A DNA stretch of 52,775 nucleotides from Aequorivita sp. (GCA_020435825.1 JAGQYY010000008.1:1482-54256), one strand, 5' to 3'. Shown: positions 1 to 8,074, counted from the first letter of the stretch. Notes: generated by a model from the sequence alone, not told the origin. Numbers and translations: made by a program.

Positions 1-498
1 ATGTTTAATTTGTCCTATTTTCACCAAATGCGAACACTTACCGAAACATTTTCTATGGAAGGATGGAACGTAGGCTATAAAAATTACCTGCCGCTCATGG
101 GGCTGCTTATTGTAATTGCATCGGCCTATCGTTTGGCAAAATTCAATGTAGATACGCGACAAACATCAGGCTTTATTGGCCTTCCGACTCCTGCAAATAC
201 CCTTCTTATTTTAAGTTTACCTTTAATTTTACAGTTTCAATATTCTGAACTGGCGGAAACCATTATCCTGAACCAATGGTTTTTGATAGGAATGACTTTA
301 TTGAGTAGTATCTTGCTGAATGCCGAAATTCCACTTTTCGCTTTAAAATTCAAAACATGGGATTTTAAAAGCAACGCCGTCCGCTATGTGTTTTTGATAC
401 TTTGCGTCTTGCTTTTGGTACTGCTGAAGTTTTTGGCTATACCATTCATAATTTTACTGTATATATTGCTTTCCTTATTTTGGAAGATGGAGAAGTAA
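1..498 (+). CDS. pssA: CDP-diacylglycerol--serine O-phosphatidyltransferase, 3' part
   Basis: C-terminal two thirds of an integral membrane phosphatidylserine synthase, which condenses CDP-diacylglycerol with serine in phosphatidylethanolamine synthesis. The stretch with YRLAKFNVDTRQ followed by GFIGLPTPAN is typical of Bacteroidota PssA, and several hydrophobic helices follow. The CDP-alcohol phosphotransferase catalytic motif (DGxxAR...GxxxDxxxD) is not present; in this family it lies roughly 75-80 residues further N-terminal, so the gene starts outside the window and the ATG at position 1 is probably an internal Met. It converges on lptB with 27 bases between the stops. The family assignment is confident; the start is unknown. 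Confidence 0.85.
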   Translation: MFNLSYFHQMRTLTETFSMEGWNVGYKNYLPLMGLLIVIASAYRLAKFNVDTRQTSGFIGLPTPANTLLILSLPLILQFQYSELAETIILNQWFLIGMTLLSSILLNAEIPLFALKFKTWDFKSNAVRYVFLILCVLLLVLLKFLAIPFIILLYILLSLFWKMEK

Positions 499-525
499 AA
501 GCATTAATCTATTGGTGGCAAAAAA

Positions 526-1266
526 TTAGAACTCCAACTTCTTCTTCCGAAGCTCGAAATTCTGCCCAAGATATACTTTACGAACCATTTCATCTGCTGC
601 AAGTTCTTCCGGGATACCATGTTTTAAGATACTTCCTTCAAACATCAAATAAGTCCTGTCCGTAATTGCCAGTGTCTCCTGTACGTTGTGATCGGTTATA
701 AGAATACCGATGTTTTTGTTTTTAAGTTGCGCCACAATGCGCTGAATGTCTTCCACAGCAACTGGATCAACTCCTGCAAAGGGTTCGTCCAAAAGAATAA
801 AATGTGGATCGGTTGCCAAAGCTCTTGCGATTTCTGTTCTTCGTCTTTCCCCACCGCTCAAAAGATCGCCACGGTTTTTGCGGATATGCCCTAAACCAAA
901 TTCCTCTATAAGTGATTCCATTTTTGCACGCTGTTCTTTTTTGGAAAGTTTGGTAAGCTGTAAAACACTCAAAATATTATCTTCAACGCTCAACTTTCTA
1001 AAAACCGAAGCTTCCTGAGCCAAATAGCCAATTCCGTTTTGCGCACGTTTGTACATAGGGTATTTGGTGATTTCTGTTCCTTCCAAAAAGATATTCCCCC
1101 CGTTTGGTTTTATCAAACCCACAATCATATAAAAAGAAGTGGTTTTACCAGCTCCATTCGGCCCCAGCAAACCCACAATTTCACCTTGGTTTACTTCCAC
1201 AGTAATTCCTTTCACGACCTTTCGGCCTTTATAGGATTTCATTAAATTTTCGGCTTTTAGTTTCAT
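526..1266 (-). CDS. lptB: LPS export ABC transporter ATP-binding protein LptB
   Basis: Cytoplasmic ATPase of the LptB2FG complex that extracts lipopolysaccharide from the inner membrane. The 246 residues are usual for the family. Visible motifs are Walker A GPNGAGKT (35-42), Q-loop Gln84, ABC signature LSGGERRR (136-143), Walker B FILLDEP (156-162) and H-loop His193. The LSGGERRR signature and [11 protein letters not shown] stretch are characteristic of LptB rather than of generic ABC ATPases. It has the same orientation as kdsD, tatC and the AhpD-like gene, consistent with a once continuous envelope operon, but is now separated from them by a 457-base stretch holding a decayed element. Confidence 0.95.
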   Translation of the reverse strand: MKLKAENLMKSYKGRKVVKGITVEVNQGEIVGLLGPNGAGKTTSFYMIVGLIKPNGGNIFLEGTEITKYPMYKRAQNGIGYLAQEASVFRKLSVEDNILSVLQLTKLSKKEQRAKMESLIEEFGLGHIRKNRGDLLSGGERRRTEIARALATDPHFILLDEPFAGVDPVAVEDIQRIVAQLKNKNIGILITDHNVQETLAITDRTYLMFEGSILKHGIPEELAADEMVRKVYLGQNFELRKKKLEF

Positions 1267-1305
1267 CCTGATATTTTTTTTAAACTTGGCATATTATATA
1301 AATTT

Positions 1306-1685
1306 ACCACAGAGACACAAAGGCCGCAGTGCTTATAGTACACCATTTATAATTCTTTTTAGACCGTCAATAACCTTTACTTCGTTAAAATTAATCAAGA
1401 GTCCGAGTTTTAAATCCTTCAATTTTAAATAGGTCAATATTTGGGCAGTATGTATTGGAGCCAATGCATCAACAGATTTTATTTCAATAATGCAGTGGAA
1501 CTTGTTGCTTTACTTCCAAACCCATTAATTTTAATTCGTAACCTAAGCAGATTTCGTAAGTGCTTTCTAATAAGCCAGGCCCTAATTGTTTATGAACCTC
1601 AATACTTGCACCTATAATTTTTGAAGAAATTTCGTTTTCGGTCATTATTTAATTTCTTTCTTCGTGCCCTCTGTGTCTTTGTGGT
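1306..1685 (-). mobile_element. small element: GxxExxY remnant bounded by imperfect terminal inverted repeats
   Basis: The gap between lptB and the AhpD-like gene is framed by an 18-base inverted repeat: ACCACAGAGACACAAAGG at 1306-1323, and the reverse complement of ACCACAAAGACACAGAGG at 1668-1685 (16 of 18 positions agree). Between the arms lies only a broken GxxExxY gene. No transposase is present. Seen: the paired arms and the dead gene. Inferred: a non-autonomous mobile or repeat cassette inserted here and later decayed. No obvious target-site duplication was identified. Confidence 0.5.
1333..1645 (-). pseudogene. GxxExxY protein remnant (internally deleted, frameshifted)
   Basis: From the ATG at 1645 the minus strand reads 47 residues, including [20 protein letters not shown], the family hallmark (G-x-x-x-E-V-H then GPGLLEsxYE), continuing to KQQVPLHY and a stop. 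One frame over, the C-terminal half resumes with [16 protein letters not shown], then LTYLKLKDLKLGLLINF, ending at 1333. Intact GxxExxY proteins (about 120-130 residues, PD-(D/E)XK-like fold, function unknown) have a segment with YKG...LDxGYRxDLLV between these halves. That segment is missing, so the lesion is an internal deletion of roughly 60-75 bases that also shifts frame. The gene lies inside a short inverted-repeat-bounded element. Confidence 0.8.
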
Positions 1686-1723
1686 TAAAATACTTTGAGC
1701 TTATAGGGTAAAGTTAGCAATTA

Positions 1724-2071
1724 TTATTTTGCTTCCAAAGCTTCCCAATATTCAAAAGCCCTACGCAGATGGGGAATTACAATTGTTCCGCCAATTAAAA
1801 GGGAAATGCTCATTCCTTCAACCACTTCTTCCTTGGTCAAGCCCAGTTTGTGGCATTCTTCCAAATGATAACGAACGCAATCGTCGCAACGAAGCACCAA
1901 CGAATTTCCCAATCCTAAAAGTTCCTTTGTTTTCTTAGGAAGCACGCCTTCCATATAGGCGTTGGTGTCTAAATTGAATATGCGTTTGATGATTTTATTA
2001 TTATCATCCAGCATTTTTTCATTCATCTTTTTGCGATACGCATTAAATTCCTCAACTAAATTTTCTTTCAT
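1724..2071 (-). CDS. carboxymuconolactone decarboxylase (AhpD-like) family protein
   Basis: Small cytoplasmic protein of 115 residues, all-helical AhpD/CMD fold. It carries the redox-type motif CDDCVRYH (Cys62, Cys65, His69) seen in peroxidase-like AhpD members rather than in the decarboxylases proper, followed by the G-x-x-x-E-E-x-x-E helix and the conserved GG of LLIGGTIVIPHLRRA. The likely role is thiol-dependent peroxide or alkyl hydroperoxide handling; the substrate is unknown. It sits 27 bases downstream of tatC in the same direction, so is probably co-transcribed with kdsD-tatC. Confidence 0.85.
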   Translation of the reverse strand: MKENLVEEFNAYRKKMNEKMLDDNNKIIKRIFNLDTNAYMEGVLPKKTKELLGLGNSLVLRCDDCVRYHLEECHKLGLTKEEVVEGMSISLLIGGTIVIPHLRRAFEYWEALEAK

Positions 2072-2098
2072 AATAATATTTTTTCAACCAACAACCAA

Positions 2099-2941
2099 CT
2101 ACAGGCTACTCTCTTTTTTCCTTTTTTTTTCCTCTCGCTTCTGATTCCTAATTACAATTTTTGAAATATAGATGCTCACTTCATAAAGGATAAGTATAGG
2201 AATAGCAACGATAATCTGGCTCACAATGTCAGGCGGGGTGATTACTGCTGAAAGTATTAAAACAATAATCAAAGCGAATTTTCTGTATTTCCGAAGTATT
2301 TCGGGTGTTACCAAACCAATTTTCGTTAGTATGTACATCAATATTGGTAATTCAAAAACTATTCCGCAGGCCAGGACCGAAGTGCGCACCAAGGAAATAT
2401 AACTGTCCAAATCGAACTGGTTTATAACTTCCTCGCTTACTTGATAATTTCCCAAAAAATTGATGGATAGCGGAGTTATAAGGTAATAGCCAAACAAAAC
2501 CCCTAAAAAGAAAAGCACCGATGCAATCACGATAAAACCACGACTAGACTTGCGTTCTTTGTCTCTTAGACCGGGGCTAATGAATTTCCAGAATTCATAA
2601 AGTACGTATGGAAAGGCAACAATAATACCTGCATAAATAGATGTCCACATATGCGCTGAAAACTGTCCGGCCATTGTCCTACTTTGAATTTTAAAGGGCA
2701 TTTCCTGAAAACAGAAGGTGTCCATTCCCAAATAGCGGGAGATGTCGCAGAACATTGTATATGTTGGAAACCCCGGCTTTGAAGGCCCGAAAATAAGCAC
2801 GTCAAAAATAAATCGCTTAAAGATAAAAGCCAAAGCAGCTAAAACTACTACAGCTATGGTGGAGCGGATAAGGTGCCAGCGCAGTTCTTCCAAATGGTCC
2901 AAAAAGGACATTTCTTTTTCTGGGGAAGTTTTTTTCTTCAT
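2099..2941 (-). CDS. tatC: Sec-independent protein translocase subunit TatC
   Basis: Core inner-membrane subunit of the twin-arginine translocase, which recognises RR signal peptides and exports folded proteins. The 280 residues include the N-terminal FLDHLEELRWHLIRS signature (13-27), about six hydrophobic helices, the conserved FEFPI-like FELPILMYIL segment, and a short basic tail KREEKKRKKE. The length is slightly above the usual 240-260 because of an extended periplasmic loop near residues 50-80 containing two Cys, typical of Bacteroidota TatC. The ATG overlaps the kdsD stop by one base (TAATG), indicating translational coupling. No tatA is in the window. Confidence 0.95.
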   Translation of the reverse strand: MKKKTSPEKEMSFLDHLEELRWHLIRSTIAVVVLAALAFIFKRFIFDVLIFGPSKPGFPTYTMFCDISRYLGMDTFCFQEMPFKIQSRTMAGQFSAHMWTSIYAGIIVAFPYVLYEFWKFISPGLRDKERKSSRGFIVIASVLFFLGVLFGYYLITPLSINFLGNYQVSEEVINQFDLDSYISLVRTSVLACGIVFELPILMYILTKIGLVTPEILRKYRKFALIIVLILSAVITPPDIVSQIIVAIPILILYEVSIYISKIVIRNQKREEKKRKKESSL

Positions 2942-3906
2942 TAAATAATGCCCTCTTTTGTAAGGTTGTGAATATGCACCACTCCGCTGTATTTGCCTTT
3001 ATCTTCAGCAAGTATCTGGGTAATTCCATAACTATCCATCATTTCCATAGCTTCAACTGCCATGGCGTTGTTTGCTATTTTCTTTGGATTTTTGGTCATA
3101 ATATCCTTAGCGGTTAGTCCGGCAAAGCTATCGGTTTTTGTTAACATGCGTCGCAAATCGCCATCGGTTATAATTCCTACAATTTCATCGTTTTCAACAA
3201 CAGCGGTTACGCCCAGCATCTTTTCGGAAATTTCAACAATCACTTTTTTTACATCGGTATTTGGGCTAACCTGCGGTTTTTCATTAAGCGAAGTAAGATT
3301 GCTCACTCTCAAATATAATTTTTTACCCAAAGAACCTCCAGGATGGAACTTCGCAAAATCCTTGCTGGAAAATCCGCGTAAATCCAGAAGACACATCGCC
3401 AAAGCATCGCCAATCACCAGTTGTGCGGTAGTGCTGGTTGTAGGGGCTAGATTATTTGGACAGGCTTCTTTTTCCACATAAGCATTCAGTACAAAGTCTG
3501 CTTGTTGTCCCAAAAAGGAATCTCTATTTCCGGTTATTGCTATTAATTTGTTATCAATAGCTTTTATAAGTGGCACCAACACTTTTATTTCGGGAGTGTT
3601 TCCACTCTTTGAAATGCAGATAACCGTATCGTTTTCTTGGATAGTCCCTAAGTCGCCGTGAATGGCATCTGCGGCATGCATGAAGATTGAGGGTGTCCCC
3701 GTTGAGTTTAAAGTTGCTACAATTTTTGTGGCAATGTTGGCGCTTTTGCCTATTCCGGTAACAATTACCCGTCCTTTGGAGTGATAAATATAATCAACTG
3801 CGCCTGCAAACTCTTCGTCCACCAAATGGGCCAAGTTTGCAATGGCTTTACTCTCAGTTTCTATGGTGTTTTTCGCTGTGGAAATAATTCTTTCTTGCTT
3901 GTTCAA
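2941..3906 (-). CDS. kdsD: KpsF/GutQ family arabinose-5-phosphate isomerase
   Basis: Interconverts D-ribulose 5-phosphate and D-arabinose 5-phosphate, the first step toward Kdo for lipopolysaccharide. The 321-residue protein has an N-terminal SIS domain with GIGKSANIATK (51-61), HAADAIHGDLG (77-87) and SKSGNTPE, followed by a tandem CBS pair from about residue 205 to the end (IITDGDLRRML is the classic first-CBS end). This architecture and length are standard. First gene of a kdsD-tatC-(AhpD-like) transcription unit and divergent from recQ, with a good -33/-7 promoter upstream. Confidence 0.95.
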   Translation of the reverse strand: MNKQERIISTAKNTIETESKAIANLAHLVDEEFAGAVDYIYHSKGRVIVTGIGKSANIATKIVATLNSTGTPSIFMHAADAIHGDLGTIQENDTVICISKSGNTPEIKVLVPLIKAIDNKLIAITGNRDSFLGQQADFVLNAYVEKEACPNNLAPTTSTTAQLVIGDALAMCLLDLRGFSSKDFAKFHPGGSLGKKLYLRVSNLTSLNEKPQVSPNTDVKKVIVEISEKMLGVTAVVENDEIVGIITDGDLRRMLTKTDSFAGLTAKDIMTKNPKKIANNAMAVEAMEMMDSYGITQILAEDKGKYSGVVHIHNLTKEGII

Positions 3907-4034
3907 AATTTTAATGCTTTTGAATGTTTGTAACTGTTTCAGAAATTAGTATATTTAGAATAGAAATTAACTCAATTCAGTATTCTTAAATATAGATACT
4001 TTTCTTTTAAGATGCAGTCAACATAATACGGTTG

Positions 4035-4064
4035 CAAAATTACAATTGTTAATTAGGAAAACAA
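4035..4064 (-). promoter_or_regulatory. Bacteroidota-type promoter of the kdsD operon
   Basis: On the minus strand, TTG (4064-4062), a 19-base spacer and TAATTTTG (4042-4035) match the flavobacterial sigma consensus TTG-N17-23-TAnnTTTG. Transcription would begin near 4030, leaving a leader of about 125 bases before kdsD. Confidence 0.6.
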
Positions 4065-4108
4065 TGTATTGTTGACTAAAACTGAATTATCCCTAAAACC
4101 AATGCAGC

Positions 4109-6301
4109 GTGGCAGAGATTGACATTTATGCGGCCCTAAAGAAATTTTTTGGATTTACCCGTTTTAAGGGTCTGCAGGAGGAAGTTGTAAAAAGCATCCT
4201 TAACGGTAGCAATACGTTTGTGGTAATGCCTACAGGCGGCGGAAAGTCGCTTTGTTACCAACTTCCGGCACTTATGCAGGAAGGAACGGCTATAGTAGTT
4301 TCACCGCTCATTGCGCTTATGAAAAACCAAGTGGATGCGCTGCGTGCTCTTTCTTCGGAAGAAGGGATAGCCCATGTGCTGAACTCTTCCCTCAACAAAA
4401 CTGAAGTAAGAAAGGTTAAAAGTGATATTGAGAACGGGATCACAAAATTGCTATACGTAGCTCCCGAGTCTCTGATTAAAGAAGAATATGTAAACTTTCT
4501 GCAGATCCAGAAAATTTCCTTTATGGCCATAGACGAGGCCCACTGCATTAGTGAGTGGGGTCACGACTTTAGGCCAGAATACCGAAACCTTAAAAGTATT
4601 ATTCAAAGAATAGGAAATGATATTCCTATTATAGGTCTTACGGCCACTGCAACCCCAAAAGTGCAGGAAGACATATTGAAAAACCTCAACATGCAGGATG
4701 CAAATACCTTTAAGGCATCTTTCAACCGCCCGAACCTTTACTATGAAATAAGACCGAAAACTAAAAATATTGATTCTGATATTATTCGCTTTGTAAAACA
4801 AAACGAAGGCAAAAGCGGAATTATTTATTGTCTAAGTAGAAAGCGGGTAGAAGAACTTGCCCAAACATTGCAGGTAAACGGTATAAAAGCTGTTCCATAT
4901 CACGCTGGCCTCGACGGAAAAACCCGCGTAAAACATCAAGATATGTTTTTGATGGAAGATGTTGATGTTGTGGTAGCAACCATTGCCTTTGGAATGGGGA
5001 TTGACAAACCAGATGTTCGTTTTGTGATCCATAACGACATTCCAAAAAGTATTGAAAGCTATTATCAAGAAACTGGGCGTGCTGGTCGTGATGGAGGCGA
5101 AGGCCATTGTCTTGCTTTTTATAGTTACAAAGACATTGAAAAACTCGAAAAGTTTATGAGCGGCAAGCCCGTTGCCGAACAGGAAATAGGCCATGCCCTT
5201 TTACAAGAAGTTGTGGCTTTTGCTGAAACTTCAATGTCTCGAAGAAAATTCATTCTTCATTATTTTGGCGAAGAGTTCGATAATGAAACAGGCGAAGGCG
5301 GAATGATGGACGATAATATGCGGCACCCAAAAAAGAAACATGAAGCAAAAGAAGATGCAAAACAACTTTTGGAAATTGTTTTTAAAACCAACGAGCAATA
5401 CAAAAGCAAGGAAATTGTAAATGTTTTGGTCGGAAAAGTAAATGCACTTATAAAATCACACCGTACAGATTCCCAAGAATATTTTGGCTCTGGTGCAAAA
5501 CATGATGCACCATATTGGATGGCTTTGTTGCGTCAATTATTGGTGGCTGGCTATTTGAAAAAGGATATTGAAACCTATGGTGTTATTCATTTAACAGATT
5601 CTGGAAAGAAATTTATAAAATCACCCATTTCCTTTATGATGACGGAAGACCATTCTTTTAAGGACGCCAATGATGATGTGATTGTTGGAGCCAAAAAAGG
5701 AGGCGATGCAGCAGATGAAAATCTTTTCAAACTTTTAAAGGCCGAATTAAAAAAGGTAGCACACGATTTGGATCTACCGCCATTTGTAATTTTTCAGGAA
5801 CCTTCCTTGGAAGATATGGCACTTAAATATCCAGTAACGATGGAGGAACTTTCCAACGTTCACGGGGTAGGAGAAGGGAAAGCGAAAAAATACGGCAAAT
5901 CTTTTTTAAAGCTTATACAGGATTATGTTGAAGAGAATGATATAATCCGTCCAGAAGATTTTGTTGTAAAATCTACGGGAAGCAATAGCTCGCTTAAACT
6001 ATACATCATCCAAAATGTGGATCGCAAACTTGCTTTGCCAGATATTGCAAATGCCAAAGGCATAGAAATGCCGGAGTTTATAAAGGAAATGGAAGCTATC
6101 GTTTACAGTGGCACAAAATTAAACATTGATTATTGGATAGATGAAGTGTTGGATGAAGATCAACAAGAAGAAATTCACGAATACTTTCTTGAAGCTAAAT
6201 CAGACAAAATTGAAGAGGCTATGGAAGAATTTGATGGCGATTATGATGAAGAGGAACTTCGGTTGTACCGAATTAAATTTATCAGCGAAGTTGGTAATTA
6301 G
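4109..6301 (+). CDS. recQ: ATP-dependent DNA helicase RecQ
   Basis: 3'-5' superfamily 2 helicase for recombination and replication repair, 730 residues. Visible motifs: Walker A PTGGGKSLCYQLPAL (41-55), DEAH box IDEAHCISEWGHDFRPEY (141-158), motif III GLTATATP, motif VI YQETGRAGRDGG (about 319-330), a winged-helix RQC region (about 380-520) and an HRDC domain (about 550-625). The start is a GTG; the ATG seven bases upstream (4102) runs into a stop after six codons. The RQC linker, where E. coli RecQ has four zinc-binding cysteines, has none here (SMSRRKFILHYFGEEF onward). I recall cysteine-free variants in related bacteria. Divergent from kdsD. Confidence 0.95.
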   Translation: MAEIDIYAALKKFFGFTRFKGLQEEVVKSILNGSNTFVVMPTGGGKSLCYQLPALMQEGTAIVVSPLIALMKNQVDALRALSSEEGIAHVLNSSLNKTEVRKVKSDIENGITKLLYVAPESLIKEEYVNFLQIQKISFMAIDEAHCISEWGHDFRPEYRNLKSIIQRIGNDIPIIGLTATATPKVQEDILKNLNMQDANTFKASFNRPNLYYEIRPKTKNIDSDIIRFVKQNEGKSGIIYCLSRKRVEELAQTLQVNGIKAVPYHAGLDGKTRVKHQDMFLMEDVDVVVATIAFGMGIDKPDVRFVIHNDIPKSIESYYQETGRAGRDGGEGHCLAFYSYKDIEKLEKFMSGKPVAEQEIGHALLQEVVAFAETSMSRRKFILHYFGEEFDNETGEGGMMDDNMRHPKKKHEAKEDAKQLLEIVFKTNEQYKSKEIVNVLVGKVNALIKSHRTDSQEYFGSGAKHDAPYWMALLRQLLVAGYLKKDIETYGVIHLTDSGKKFIKSPISFMMTEDHSFKDANDDVIVGAKKGGDAADENLFKLLKAELKKVAHDLDLPPFVIFQEPSLEDMALKYPVTMEELSNVHGVGEGKAKKYGKSFLKLIQDYVEENDIIRPEDFVVKSTGSNSSLKLYIIQNVDRKLALPDIANAKGIEMPEFIKEMEAIVYSGTKLNIDYWIDEVLDEDQQEEIHEYFLEAKSDKIEEAMEEFDGDYDEEELRLYRIKFISEVGN

Positions 6302-6318
6302 TGTTCAGTGTTCAGTAC

Positions 6319-6334
6319 TCAGTACGCAGTAATC
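6319..6334 (+). repeat. 16-bp inverted repeat, left copy
   Basis: TCAGTACGCAGTAATC; its exact reverse complement lies at 6928-6943, so the two copies frame the small lipoprotein gene 6461-6919. The left copy sits in a run of related GTTCAGT/ACTCAGTA units (6303-6330). Confidence 0.8.
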
Positions 6335-6375
6335 TATTTACAATTTTATAAAGCAGCAATTTTTTTTTAATCTTG

Positions 6376-6427
6376 CCATCCTGAGGAGTCCGTCCTGAGC
6401 AAAGATGAAGGGCAGTCGAAGGGTTGA
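6376..6427. repeat. dispersed repeat-like fragment (CCTGAG...GTCGAAGGG type)
   Basis: Intergenic stretch containing ATCCTGAGGAG, TCCTGAGCAAAG and CAGTCGAAGGG. The CCTGAGC...GTCGAAGG pattern resembles a short dispersed repeat seen between genes in many Bacteroidota and other genomes. Here it looks rearranged, with the CCTGAG motif occurring twice. No coding potential. Assignment rests on recall of the pattern, not a search. Confidence 0.4.
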
Positions 6428-6460
6428 ATATTGGTGTTTGTTTTTTATTTGGAATTTCAT

Positions 6461-6919
6461 CTATAGTTCCACCAAAATTTCATAAATGCCAGTATCTGGG
6501 TTTAGTTCAAATCCAGTGTTTGTGATTTCTAGTTCGTTTACTTGAACGAAAGAACAACAATCTTCTGTTTTTTCTTTAGCATCAATATTTAATGTAAAAA
6601 TATTTCGGTCACCCACTTTTAAACGATAATTCGCAATATTCGTACCCCATCCAAAAGGGCCTAAATTGATCAGGTTTATATTATTTTCAGAATTAAATGC
6701 GAATTGTATGCTACTGCCATTATTATCCAAATCTAAGACTGAAATATCTTCTGGATTAAAAGTGTTATTGGTAAATAGGTTTTCGCCAGTGGTTTTGTCT
6801 AAAAGCTCAAAACTTAAAGTCAATGGACCAGAACTACAATACACATCACACTTGTCTACATTGCAGGAATTCAAAACAATAGCAACAAAAAACAACAAAA
6901 CAAAACTTTTCATTTTCAT
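6461..6919 (-). CDS. small predicted lipoprotein, function unknown
   Basis: 152 residues with a lipoprotein signal peptide: basic MKMK, hydrophobic core, lipobox VLNSC with Cys19 as the lipidated residue. The mature part is acidic, with a Cys-rich start (CNVDKCDVYC) and a later CC pair, suggesting disulfides in a periplasmic or surface location, and predicted mostly beta structure. I recognise no domain. It stands alone between recQ and the nucleoid-associated protein gene and is framed by a perfect 16-bp inverted repeat, which suggests it may be an accessory insertion. Confidence 0.75.
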   Translation of the reverse strand: MKMKSFVLLFFVAIVLNSCNVDKCDVYCSSGPLTLSFELLDKTTGENLFTNNTFNPEDISVLDLDNNGSSIQFAFNSENNINLINLGPFGWGTNIANYRLKVGDRNIFTLNIDAKEKTEDCCSFVQVNELEITNTGFELNPDTGIYEILVEL

Positions 6920-6927
6920 AAATTACT

Positions 6928-6943
6928 GATTACTGCGTACTGA
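6928..6943 (-). repeat. 16-bp inverted repeat, right copy
   Basis: Exact reverse complement of the repeat at 6319-6334, just upstream of the lipoprotein start codon. Confidence 0.8.
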
Positions 6944-6953
6944 CCACTAAATA

Positions 6954-8012
6954 CTAACTCTTCTGTTCTTTATTGAAATAAACCAAATAGTAATACATTT
7001 GCTTTTCCTCGTCCCATCCCTTTTCAACAAATTTCTCGGCACTTTGGGGGTTGATGAAATCCATTTTTATTTGAATGTTGGTATCGAGGTTTATCACGTT
7101 TTTTATTTTCTTCCGCGCAGCAGTAACAGCTGTATTTGCTATTGGGAATGTTGTTAAATCCTCAATGCTGTACTTTGGAGCTTTCTCGGTTTTATAATGA
7201 CGGAACTCAGGTAACAAATCTGGATTGTCAATCACCTCGTTCATAAAGGCGGTTTCCTCAAAATTGTCGTTTTTGGCAAAATGGTTTACGGCACGGTTCA
7301 TAAATAGTACTTCCTGTTTTTTGTCCTCGGCTGGCAAAACCACGTCCTTGGCAAAATCCTGACAGAATTTTAGGTACTTTTTTGTGTAGAAATTATCGTC
7401 TGCAAGCGCTTCAACTCCTAAAAAATTTTCTAACCAATAACGAGCGTCGTAGCGATTGCTATCCACAGAAAGAATTTTATAGCCTTCCTCTTTTCTTGAA
7501 TTGAAAATAATGCATCCTTTATCCAATTTGTTAAGATTCACGCCGTGTTGAAGCATTGCATCCAACTGGTTTCCTTCCTCGGAAAACTGAAGAAAATCCT
7601 GCTTCAATTCACTTTTAAAAATACCGATGGCATCCATTTTCACATTGTCTAACTGCACATTCTCCAGATAGGCTACATACACTTCGCCACTTTTAATATG
7701 CGGATGTTCGGACTGATTATAAAGATAGGTTGCAATTTTTCGGCTCTCTTCGTGGATGTTCTGCAGGTTATCGAATATTTTGTTTGCACTGTTGTACAAT
7801 TCATGAAACTCCAAATCAGCTTCGTGCGTAAACTGAAAGTAATTCTCTTCTTTATCGCGAAAAGGTTTTAGAAAAAACTCCTTTAAAAGCGGTGTAATCT
7901 CATCGTCCATTTTATAAGGTTCCGCAGAAAGAAAAACTGCTTCATTTCTACTTTTATTACCCACACGGTGGATGGAAAGCGATGCAATGTGGGTAGAGAA
8001 AAGGTTGATCAT
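6954..8012 (-). CDS. nucleoid-associated protein, YejK/NdpA (37 kDa) family
   Basis: 352 residues matching the 37-kDa nucleoid-associated protein family. Diagnostic features are the N-terminal I-x-x-x-x-I-H-R-V-G-N-K opening (about 8-19), the central stretch with VNLNKLDKGCIIFNSR and a C-terminal I-K-I-x-x-x-F-I-N-P-Q-like segment near residues 318-327 (IQIKMDFINPQS). E. coli YejK associates with the nucleoid, but its precise job is not settled. The Bacteroidota members are typically annotated simply as nucleoid-associated protein. Same strand as the upstream pRiA4b ORF-3-like gene, with a 91-base spacer containing short repeats. Confidence 0.85.
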   Translation of the reverse strand: MINLFSTHIASLSIHRVGNKSRNEAVFLSAEPYKMDDEITPLLKEFFLKPFRDKEENYFQFTHEADLEFHELYNSANKIFDNLQNIHEESRKIATYLYNQSEHPHIKSGEVYVAYLENVQLDNVKMDAIGIFKSELKQDFLQFSEEGNQLDAMLQHGVNLNKLDKGCIIFNSRKEEGYKILSVDSNRYDARYWLENFLGVEALADDNFYTKKYLKFCQDFAKDVVLPAEDKKQEVLFMNRAVNHFAKNDNFEETAFMNEVIDNPDLLPEFRHYKTEKAPKYSIEDLTTFPIANTAVTAARKKIKNVINLDTNIQIKMDFINPQSAEKFVEKGWDEEKQMYYYLVYFNKEQKS

Positions 8013-8022
8013 TTTTTAAAAA

Positions 8023-8074
8023 AGTGAGTAAGTGAATATGTGAGTTCGTGATATAGTGAATATGTGAATAAGTA
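8023..8074. repeat. imperfect short repeats of GTGAATATGTGA type
   Basis: Two exact copies of AGTGAATATGTGA (8031-8043 and 8055-8067) inside a run of degenerate GTGAnTA units between two genes. Non-coding; no palindrome. Possibly a decayed tandem repeat. Confidence 0.6.
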
